NCBI GenBank assembly: GCA_002796025.1 | Contig: PCVQ01000069.1 | Coordinates: 9,432-19,185, forward strand | Source: Candidatus Peregrinibacteria bacterium CG11_big_fil_rev_8_21_14_0_20_46_8 | Lineage (GTDB): Bacteria; Patescibacteriota; Gracilibacteria; UBA1369; UM-FILTER-53-11 | Direction of reading: 5' to 3' | Length of the DNA stretch: 9,754 nt | Shown here: one piece after another, positions 1 to 6,051 of the stretch | How the letters are laid out: each line of letters begins with the position of its first letter | How positions within the stretch are numbered: position 1 is the first letter of the stretch | The notes under the pieces: model-generated | Told to the model about the DNA's origin: nothing | Seen by the model: the letters and a program-made list of their open reading frames with translations, nothing else | Databases searched by the model: none | Position numbers and translations under genes: made by a program

Positions 1-2978
1 TAACAACTGCTGCAACTGGAGGTCTCTGCGCAAATCCATTTGGTTTTATTGATGCTCAAGCAGACACGACAACCGTTGATCTCCGCACAAATTCATTAGT
101 AAATATTACATATAAAGCTTGTACCGCAGTGCCAGCAGGCAACTCGTTTTCATTTGGAATTTATGATGATCGGGGCGTACCGGTCTTTCTTTCATTTTCG
201 CATAATAGAGGAGTGCCTCAAGGATTTATTGGCACGCTCTCTTGGAATGGACAAAATAACAATCGCACCAATGTGCAAGCAGACAAAACCTATTTTTACA
301 AATTTAAAGTAAACGGACGCGATGATGCGGTTGGCTCGATTCAAGTCATCCGGAGCGGAACCACCCCCCCACAACAGCCGCTTACCATACAATACACCAT
401 CTCCCGTTCAACGATTCAGGTTGACCCGCAAACTGATACCTCGCTAAACAGCTCAACGATAAGCTTTTCGGCAAATCGTACGGTACAGCCGCAAAATTCA
501 TTCCGCGTCGTTCTCGACCAAGGTCCAAGTATTACAACTCCACTGCAACTATTTGGCACAAACAGCTCATTTATTACCGGAAGCGCAACGTGGAACGGGC
601 TTATCGGTGGACGAGCAGCAGCAGAGGGAAGTTATCGCTTCTCATTTATTCTGGACGGTACCATTATTACTACCGGATTTCTCACCGTACAGCATGTCAC
701 TACACAGCCGCCTGCACAGCCTCCAGTCATTACCGATCGCGGACCGGATCCGGCAAGTTTTCCGATCGCTGTTGGCACGCAATTTCGTTTTCATCTCAAT
801 CAAGCTGCGACGGTACAACTTCATATTTTCGAACCAGTTTTTAGCGGTTCACGCTTAGTACGCACAATTACTGCAAATCGTTCGGCTGGCGAAAACAGCA
901 TCGCGTTTGATGGCCGCGACCAAAATGGAGGGCTCCTTGGAGCAGGCACATATAGCTATGAACTCCGCGCAAGCAACGCTAATGGACAGGCGACACCGCG
1001 CACCGGCACCTTTCAAATTACTTCAGATGGCGGCAGCCAAGCTCCCTTCATTACCGATCGTGGACCGGATAAATCTATTTTTGATCCAACGGTCGGCGAA
1101 ATTGTAACGTTTGCATTTGATGTAAACCGTGCAGCCCGTGTCGACTTTTCTATTTTTGATAGCAGCGGACGCTTTGTGCGAAACCTGCTGACTTCGAGCC
1201 AATCAAATAATACAAGTGCGGGGCGTAATACTGTGGTATGGAATGGACGGGACAGCAGCGGCAACATTGTAAACCAAGGAACGTATGACTACGTTATTTC
1301 TGCTATCGGCGGCAATACCGTACGCGGCACAGTACGCGTTGATGACAGAGGAGCAGGAGGTGCGTTCGAGATAAGTAATCTTCGCGCATTTCCTAATCCT
1401 TTTGATCCTCAAGAAACCAGTGAGACGGAAATCCGCTTTGATATTAACGATCGCGCCCGTATCACTGTACGGGTTATTGATCCGCGCACCGGCGATACTA
1501 TCCGGACACTCGTATCTGACCGGCTATATACCGATCGTAACATCACTGTTCTGTGGGACGGCGAAAATCGCTTTGGCAATCGCGTACAAGATGGCCAGTA
1601 CAATGTTATCGTTGACGGACGCAGCGAACGCGACGGTTCATTTGATAGTAAAGCACTTATCATTGTAATTGATACTCAAGATGGAGGCAGATTCAGAATC
1701 AAAGATCACTCGGTCCATCCATCTACAATTAATCCACGCAAAGGAGATGTTGCTACCATTACTTTTACGACCACACAGCGCCCAAGCGATGTACGCGTAG
1801 AAATTGTCACCGAGTCTTCTCGTGCCCTTGTTGCAAATCTTCCGGTCGAAGAGCTAAGCAGCAATGTATTCCGCGCGCGCTGGAGCGGCCGCGATTTCTC
1901 GGATAATAAATTTGTAAGAGGCGACAGAACTTATCGGTATATTATTACCGCTCGCCGCAGCAACGAACGAGATACTGCAAACGGAACAATCTTTGTTCAA
2001 GATCGAGATGATAAAAAACCGATTGGGGATTGCGGCAATTTTAAAGATGTACCGCGAACCCATCCGCTTTGCGAAGCGATTGAGTTTGTTGTGAAGCGCG
2101 GCATCTTTAAAGGCCATTCGGATGGAACGCTGCGTTTGAATAATGTAATTCAACGCGCTGAATTGCTCGCAGTAATGATAAAAGGATTCCGCTTCCCTGT
2201 TGCAGTTTACGATGAGCGACGGGATGGTGACCTCGGATTTCCCGATCTTCGCAATAAGACGCGAGAATGGTATATGCCATTCCTTAAAACAGGTCTCCGT
2301 CACCACTTGATGGTAGGTTATCCGGACGGACTCATGCGGCCAGAGCGTACTATGAATACTGCGGAGCTCTATCTTGTCTTCTTAGAAAGTGCGTTAAAAT
2401 CACCACACGCCATTGCAAAATTCACGATTGACCCTACTGTGCGGCGGGCACCATTTAGAGATACACCACTTACGCGCGAAACCCGGTGGTACATACGCTA
2501 TGCTCAATTTGCGCGGGAAAACGGTTTAGTTCGTTCCGACTTCTTCCATCCTGCAGAAGGTATTACACGCGGACAAGTAATTAAACTAATCTTTGATGCG
2601 CATCAAAAAGGTCTCATTATCTTCCCGGATGAAGGCTACTACGACGACTGGAACGCCGAAGACTACTACATTTACTACGAAGACAATACTTCGTATGATA
2701 ACTACTATTACGACGACTACTACAGCAGCGATTATTATTATGATGATTATTCTCGCAGCGACGCCTCATACGATAGGAGTTATGAGGCACAGTATGAAAG
2801 CCGCGACCGTGAGCGCGATTGTGACTGTGAGCGGGATGATAATCGCCAGCAGGATACTAGCAACAGACCTCGTCCTGCCTATAACGAACAACTGTACAGC
2901 CGTGATGGATTCGGCAACTTTGTTAAAGACCGCAAAGGTAATTACTTCTTAAGAAACGGTAGATTCTACGAGCTGTAG
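1..2978 (+). CDS. Secreted/surface protein with FlgD-like Ig repeats, three SLH domains and a Tyr/Asp-rich tail (5' end missing)
   Basis: The frame is open from base 3, so the start and any signal peptide lie upstream; the GTG at 129 falls inside an Ig-like domain and is not a credible start. About six FlgD-type Ig domains follow at roughly 110-residue spacing, marked by W-[ND/S]-G or equivalent turns at nt 243, 591, 906, 1239, 1554 and 1881; the fifth has the classical FlgD-Ig opening 'NPFDP' and 'WDGENRFGN'. Three SLH-type domains cover about nt 2031-2190, 2235-2394 and 2448-2610, with 'QRAE', 'NTAE' and 'TRGQ' where the usual motif is TRAE. Then come a Tyr/Asp-rich segment (2631-2801), a charged segment with Cys-Asp-Cys, and a short ordered-looking end. 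SLH domains usually anchor proteins non-covalently to cell-wall polymers, so I infer an S-layer-associated structural protein or adhesin. All six cysteines form three local pairs. The stop lies inside a terminator hairpin. The exact ligand and role are unknown. Confidence 0.9.
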   Translation, partial: TTAATGGLCANPFGFIDAQADTTTVDLRTNSLVNITYKACTAVPAGNSFSFGIYDDRGVPVFLSFSHNRGVPQGFIGTLSWNGQNNNRTNVQADKTYFYKFKVNGRDDAVGSIQVIRSGTTPPQQPLTIQYTISRSTIQVDPQTDTSLNSSTISFSANRTVQPQNSFRVVLDQGPSITTPLQLFGTNSSFITGSATWNGLIGGRAAAEGSYRFSFILDGTIITTGFLTVQHVTTQPPAQPPVITDRGPDPASFPIAVGTQFRFHLNQAATVQLHIFEPVFSGSRLVRTITANRSAGENSIAFDGRDQNGGLLGAGTYSYELRASNANGQATPRTGTFQITSDGGSQAPFITDRGPDKSIFDPTVGEIVTFAFDVNRAARVDFSIFDSSGRFVRNLLTSSQSNNTSAGRNTVVWNGRDSSGNIVNQGTYDYVISAIGGNTVRGTVRVDDRGAGGAFEISNLRAFPNPFDPQETSETEIRFDINDRARITVRVIDPRTGDTIRTLVSDRLYTDRNITVLWDGENRFGNRVQDGQYNVIVDGRSERDGSFDSKALIIVIDTQDGGRFRIKDHSVHPSTINPRKGDVATITFTTTQRPSDVRVEIVTESSRALVANLPVEELSSNVFRARWSGRDFSDNKFVRGDRTYRYIITARRSNERDTANGTIFVQDRDDKKPIGDCGNFKDVPRTHPLCEAIEFVVKRGIFKGHSDGTLRLNNVIQRAELLAVMIKGFRFPVAVYDERRDGDLGFPDLRNKTREWYMPFLKTGLRHHLMVGYPDGLMRPERTMNTAELYLVFLESALKSPHAIAKFTIDPTVRRAPFRDTPLTRETRWYIRYAQFARENGLVRSDFFHPAEGITRGQVIKLIFDAHQKGLIIFPDEGYYDDWNAEDYYIYYEDNTSYDNYYYDDYYSSDYYYDDYSRSDASYDRSYEAQYESRDRERDCDCERDDNRQQDTSNRPRPAYNEQLYSRDGFGNFVKDRKGNYFLRNGRFYEL
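728..749 (+). repeat. 22-nt direct repeat, copy 1 (start of Ig domain 3)
   Basis: This stretch encodes ITDRGPD plus flanking bases. It matches the copy at 1049-1070 at 21 of 22 positions; the one difference is a silent C/T at 740/1061. The spacing of 321 nt equals exactly 107 codons, one Ig repeat, so a domain duplication is the simplest explanation. Confidence 0.85.
1049..1070 (+). repeat. 22-nt direct repeat, copy 2 (start of Ig domain 4)
   Basis: Second copy of the ITDRGPD-encoding element at 728-749, with one silent mismatch. Outside this linker the two domains differ much more, so the linker is either recently converted or strongly constrained. Confidence 0.85.
2631..2801 (+). repeat. 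Low-complexity Tyr/Asp-rich segment within the SLH protein
   Basis: Of 57 residues encoded here 19 are Tyr, and most of the rest are Asp, Ser, Glu or Asn, with runs such as YYYDDYYSSDYYYDDY. Codons come in blocks: C-ending tac/gac up to about 2730, then T-ending tat/gat to about 2752. That mix looks like local slippage or duplication of short units rather than one pure microsatellite. A shadow reading frame (Thr/Ile-rich) is open through the same repeats and is not a gene. Confidence 0.85.
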
Positions 2979-2985
2979 AATCTAC
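2959..2985 (+). terminator. Hairpin terminator spanning the stop codons of two convergent genes
   Basis: A perfect 11-bp inverted repeat (gtagattctac at 2959-2969 and gtagaatctac at 2975-2985) encloses a 5-nt loop and is followed on the + strand by ttttctttttc (2986-2996). This is a good intrinsic terminator shape for the SLH gene, although the stem is A/T-rich. The SLH stop TAG (2976-2978) and the permease stop (2982-2984, minus strand) both sit in the right arm. The minus-strand side has only a weak T-run, so termination of the permease transcript here is less certain. Confidence 0.8.
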
Positions 2986-4202
2986 TTTTCTTTTTCAGCG
3001 TAATCTTTTACAAAGATTGCTACACCCGTAGCAACCGGCACTGCCAAGATCATTCCGACGACTCCCAAAAAGTGAAAGCCAACGAACATTGAGAACATGA
3101 CAAAAATAGGGGAGAGTCCGACTGCTTTTTGCATAACTACCGGGACCAAAACATTATTTTCGAGCAACTGCACGATATACATCAAAATCGTCATCCAAAG
3201 AATAAGAAAGAGCGACTGATTTGCCACAATCGGCAAGGCAATTGCCCACGCCACAAAAGGACCGGCATACGGAATTAATTCAGTAAGTCCCGCCACAAGT
3301 GCGATTGTTGCAGCATATTGCACCGGCTCACCGGTTGCTAGTCCAATAATAAAAAATCCAATATAGACCAAAATTCCAACTGCGAACATCAAAACCACCT
3401 GGCCGCGGAGCCAATAGCCGAGCTTCTGCTTAATAATCTCATTTTTTTCCTGAATATATGCGGCATACCGTGATGGAAAAAGTGAAAGAATAAACTTATT
3501 GATACCATCTTCATCAACAACCATTAAAAAGGTAAGCACAAGAATCAAAGCCGTATTGAAGAAGCCATTAAAAATAACAACAATAGCGTTAAAGACATTA
3601 CCTGCAACATTCGATAAGCGATTTGCTGCATCGAGCAAGACATCTTTATAATTTGGTAATTGTGAGACATCGATACCTTCAAAAAGATCTTGAATGCGCG
3701 GTCGCAAGCCTTCCATAAATTCAGGCAAGACAATTTCGCCCCTTACAATATTTACAATAAATTCCTGGGCACGATTCGCAATTTGCGAGAGCTCCGTTGT
3801 GATAATTGGCACTAAGTTCGACAGCATAAAGCCGAGTACTACAAATGCCGCAGCATAAATAAGCAAAACACCAAGTGCCCGCGGAATTTTTCGTGCTTGT
3901 AAATAATCCACAAGCGGATCAAGGGCCGAAGCAAAAAAGAATGCGATAAAAAATATCACTAGAATCTGACGAATCGCATAGAGAAAGTAGGTGAGGGCCA
4001 GCAGAATAACGGTAAGACTGATAACCTTTGCAATAGTTGCCGACGAAACAACAAATTCGATTTTTTTTGCGTCCTCCTGAGGTTTTTTCGGCAAACGAGA
4101 CGGTGCAACTTTCTCCTGATCATCCCTTTTCTTTTTTAATGTTTTTACTCTACCGGTAAATTCACGTAAGCGCTTGTGGATCGAAGAGAGAAGGGGAGCC
4201 AT
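2982..4202 (-). CDS. AI-2E family transporter (multi-pass permease)
   Basis: Inner-membrane permease of the AI-2E/PerM family; members are linked to autoinducer-2 export or Na+/H+ exchange, but the substrate here cannot be read from sequence. With the ATG at 4202 the protein is 406 residues; a TTG two codons upstream is in frame but less likely. Hydrophobic segments lie near residues 58-92 and 108-123, with more between about 193 and 390. Family hallmarks are 'ELIPYAGP' (308-315) and 'GMILAVPVA' near 383-391. The first 50 residues are hydrophilic and strongly Lys/Arg-rich, an apparent cytoplasmic extension before the usual family start. It is the last gene of a minus-strand unit, 48 bp after the sugar transferase, with its own candidate extended -10 in that gap. 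No Shine-Dalgarno sequence precedes the start. Family assignment is firm; function is open. Confidence 0.92.
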   Translation of the reverse strand: MAPLLSSIHKRLREFTGRVKTLKKKRDDQEKVAPSRLPKKPQEDAKKIEFVVSSATIAKVISLTVILLALTYFLYAIRQILVIFFIAFFFASALDPLVDYLQARKIPRALGVLLIYAAAFVVLGFMLSNLVPIITTELSQIANRAQEFIVNIVRGEIVLPEFMEGLRPRIQDLFEGIDVSQLPNYKDVLLDAANRLSNVAGNVFNAIVVIFNGFFNTALILVLTFLMVVDEDGINKFILSLFPSRYAAYIQEKNEIIKQKLGYWLRGQVVLMFAVGILVYIGFFIIGLATGEPVQYAATIALVAGLTELIPYAGPFVAWAIALPIVANQSLFLILWMTILMYIVQLLENNVLVPVVMQKAVGLSPIFVMFSMFVGFHFLGVVGMILAVPVATGVAIFVKDYAEKEK

Positions 4203-4250
4203 ATTCAAAACCGGTTAAAATATAACAATTTATAAGAGTAGTATAGCAGA
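4203..4250 (-). promoter_or_regulatory. 48-bp gap with candidate extended -10 for the AI-2E gene
   Basis: On the minus strand TGCTATACT occupies 4248-4240, matching the extended -10 pattern TGnTATAAT at all but one base, directly after the sugar transferase stop. Transcription from it would leave a leader of roughly 30 nt. The 8-bp palindrome AACCGGTT (4209-4216) lies just before the ATG. No convincing -35 or Shine-Dalgarno sequence is visible. The same TGnTATACT form occurs before the pilin-like gene. Confidence 0.4.
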
Positions 4251-5522
4251 CTATAAAATAATGATGCGCAGCGTCTTTACAATAATCTCCAAATCCAAAA
4301 ATAGAGAGCGGTGCTTTAAATAATAAAGATCATACTGCAATTTTTTATGTGCATCTTCGGCCTGTGCGGTAGGCTCGTGCAGTTGCGCCCAGCCCGTAAT
4401 GCCGGGGCGCACCCACAATCGCTCTTCATAAAACGGCACTGCTTCATTGAGCTCTTCAACAATTGCAACCTGCTCGGGACGCGGCCCCACAAAGCTCATA
4501 TCTCCCCGCAGTACATTCCACAGTTGAGGAATTTCATCGAGATGAGTCGAACGGACAAATCGCCCGACCAGCGTTATCTTTCCTCTCTTCATCGAGCGGA
4601 ACTTATTAATTACAAAAGGCTTCTGCAGGCGGCCAACACGCGGTTGGCGAAAAAAAATCGGAAAGCCGGAATCGAGAATAATCGCAAGAGCCACAAACGG
4701 AGCCAATACGAGTCCAACTGCAGCCAAAAAAAGACTTAGAGCAATATCGATGCTCCGCTTAGCAAAAGAAAAAAACTGTGCACTTTGCGCCTGAATATTA
4801 AGAACAAACCACCGGTTATCAATTGCGGATAGAGGGATTCTCTTGAGACGCTCCTCGTAAAAGTCGACAAAATCTACAACGGCAAAAAAATCACGTGCAA
4901 GCGGACGTATCAATTCACTTACAAAATTTTCGGAATGCTCATGGCGAAAATCAACAACGAGCATATCTATCTCTTTTTCGCGCAAATCATGAATCAAGTC
5001 GCGCGTTGGCTGACGCTTCCAAATAAGGCAGCGGTAGCCCCGCTGAGGATGAGACTTCATATCTGCAACAAGCTCTTCTACATCTGTGCCTTTGCCCACA
5101 ACTGCAACACGAAGCGGTTGTAAAGGAACAATTCTGTTAAAAATCGCCCGCCAAATAATCAGCACCAAAGCACTTACAAATAGTGTTACGAACAGGACTA
5201 TTTTGGGGGTAATTGCGAAGAAAGGCACAAAATAAAATGCGAGAATTGCGATGAGCGCATTTGTACCCAAAAGTGAAAAAAAGAGTTGAAAAAAGGGACG
5301 GTCGTTTTTCGCTTTACGAATACCGTACAGTCCTCCGACATAAAAAATCATCATCCAGAGCGCAAAAATTATGCCAAACTGCCCCAGATTGAATAAAAAA
5401 TCCTCTTGGGCAACCGAAAAGTCATATCGCACTACCAACGCAATAAAGAGACTCAGAATAATGACGAGTGCGTCACCTATGAAGAGAATGAATTGCCTTC
5501 CTTGTTCTGCGGAACGTGGCAT
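4251..5522 (-). CDS. Polyprenyl-phosphate sugar-1-phosphate transferase (WbaP/WcaJ-type initiating glycosyltransferase)
   Basis: Integral membrane enzyme expected to move a sugar-1-phosphate from a nucleotide sugar onto undecaprenyl phosphate, the first step of a surface polysaccharide or glycoprotein glycan. The 423 residues show N-terminal membrane segments near 10-30, 43-65, 80-102 and 105-128, a Rossmann-like central domain starting at 'RVAVVGKG' (138-145), then the catalytic domain: membrane-inserted helix (about 257-284), 'FRQPRVG' (291-297), 'KFRSM' (307-311), the Asp-Glu pair in 'LDEIPQL' (D329, E330), 'GDMSFVGPRPE' (340-350) and 'RPGITGW' (372-378). Between FRSM and 'VGRF' about 15-20 residues usual in the family are missing in frame. 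The ATG overlaps the stop of the upstream pilin-like gene as TGATG, so the two are probably translationally coupled. The sugar cannot be predicted. Confidence 0.93.
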   Translation of the reverse strand: MPRSAEQGRQFILFIGDALVIILSLFIALVVRYDFSVAQEDFLFNLGQFGIIFALWMMIFYVGGLYGIRKAKNDRPFFQLFFSLLGTNALIAILAFYFVPFFAITPKIVLFVTLFVSALVLIIWRAIFNRIVPLQPLRVAVVGKGTDVEELVADMKSHPQRGYRCLIWKRQPTRDLIHDLREKEIDMLVVDFRHEHSENFVSELIRPLARDFFAVVDFVDFYEERLKRIPLSAIDNRWFVLNIQAQSAQFFSFAKRSIDIALSLFLAAVGLVLAPFVALAIILDSGFPIFFRQPRVGRLQKPFVINKFRSMKRGKITLVGRFVRSTHLDEIPQLWNVLRGDMSFVGPRPEQVAIVEELNEAVPFYEERLWVRPGITGWAQLHEPTAQAEDAHKKLQYDLYYLKHRSLFLDLEIIVKTLRIIIL

Positions 5523-6010
5523 CAGCTCGTAAGGGCTACTTGGATAAAGTTAACAATGATCCAGGCCGAAAGCGCTATAATTAAACCTACAATTGCATGC
5601 ATGAGTGTTTTTTTACCCTTCTCTTTATCCTCGGTAAGTCCGCCGATAACATAATAATATCCGCCGAGTACAATAAACAGAAGCGCCACCACACCCGCAA
5701 TCTGAAGCAAGAATTGAACAAGATATGTTACGAAAAAGGGGAGCATAAAGAGGCGGATATCGCCGGTCTTTATGGCACAACCAAGATGATTTGCAAGCGC
5801 TTCACGACGACCGTCGGCAGCTTGAATTCGCTGCTGAAATACCGTGCGGCTTCGAAGTGCTGCGGCCGTCTCTGGTGAATCACAGACAAAACCGCCGCTC
5901 ACACTTGGCACAATTCCCTGCGCAAGGGCCACCGGAGCAAAGAATACAGAAATAAGAATACCGCCGATAATGCCTCCTATGATAGCGCCGCGCGCAAAAA
6001 GCCGTTTCAT
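5522..6010 (-). CDS. T4SS-pilin-like (TrbC/VirB2-like) membrane protein
   Basis: With the ATG at 6010 this is 162 residues; the longer frame to 6061 would overlap the start of der and add a non-signal-like leader, so I reject it. Residues 1-30 form a signal peptide (basic MKRLFAR, a hydrophobic Gly/Ile stretch, then 'ALA' before Q31). The mature part has a soluble region with two cysteines (C43, C78) that could form a disulfide. Two C-terminal membrane helices are joined by a short charged loop ('GGLTEDKEKGKK'). This two-helix pattern is that of the T4SS-pilin/TrbC-VirB2-like families, which are common in Patescibacteria without a full secretion system. No other secretion gene is visible here. 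It heads the minus-strand unit and overlaps the sugar transferase by one base. Role unknown: pilus subunit or small envelope protein. Confidence 0.8.
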   Translation of the reverse strand: MKRLFARGAIIGGIIGGILISVFFAPVALAQGIVPSVSGGFVCDSPETAAALRSRTVFQQRIQAADGRREALANHLGCAIKTGDIRLFMLPFFVTYLVQFLLQIAGVVALLFIVLGGYYYVIGGLTEDKEKGKKTLMHAIVGLIIALSAWIIVNFIQVALTS

Positions 6011-6051
6011 TAGCTGTAGTATATCATAATATTCACGTACAATACGTCCAC
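6011..6051. promoter_or_regulatory. 41-bp divergent promoter region between the pilin-like gene and der
   Basis: Minus strand: TGATATACT (6026-6018) is an extended -10 ending 7 nt before the ATG at 6010, which fits a leaderless or nearly leaderless mRNA. Plus strand: TACAAT (6038-6043) ends 8 nt before the der ATG at 6052, again compatible with a leaderless mRNA; CATAAT (6025-6030) is an alternative giving a leader of about 15 nt. Neither -35 is convincing. Neither ATG has a Shine-Dalgarno sequence. The two promoters must overlap physically. Confidence 0.45.

Larger units (their letters stand above)
63..2018 (+). repeat. Array of about six FlgD-like Ig domain repeats (protein level)
   Basis: The conserved turn positions are spaced 348, 315, 333, 315 and 327 nt apart, i.e. 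about 105-116 residues per domain. Domains 1 and 2 resemble each other ('VPAGNSF' against 'VQPQNSF'). Domains 3 and 4 both open with ITDRGPD. Domains 5 and 6 are more diverged. Such arrays usually act as stalks or spacers between a distal functional part and a surface anchor. More copies may lie upstream of the window. Confidence 0.8.

Noticed and set aside
129..131. GTG as start of the SLH/Ig protein
   Set aside because: The frame is open to the left edge and the upstream residues complete an Ig-like domain, so the gene is simply truncated by the window.
1854..2306. Minus-strand 150-codon open frame
   Set aside because: It lies wholly opposite the Ig/SLH coding region, has no recognisable domain and is a shadow of that gene's codon pattern.
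2763..2788. 8-bp inverted repeat gcctcata/tatgaggc with a 10-nt loop
   Set aside because: It is inside coding sequence with no T-run or regulatory context; chance is sufficient.
2593..2952. Plus-strand 119-codon Thr/Ile-rich open frame
   Set aside because: It is the out-of-frame reading of the Tyr/Asp repeats of the SLH protein.
4347..4739. Plus-strand 130-codon open frame
   Set aside because: It is antisense to the conserved catalytic domain of the sugar transferase and shows no family features.
5522..5524. TGA recoded as glycine, as in some Patescibacteria
   Set aside because: TGA ends the pilin-like gene exactly at the next gene's ATG, and TGA also ends the flavoprotein gene, so the standard meaning holds.
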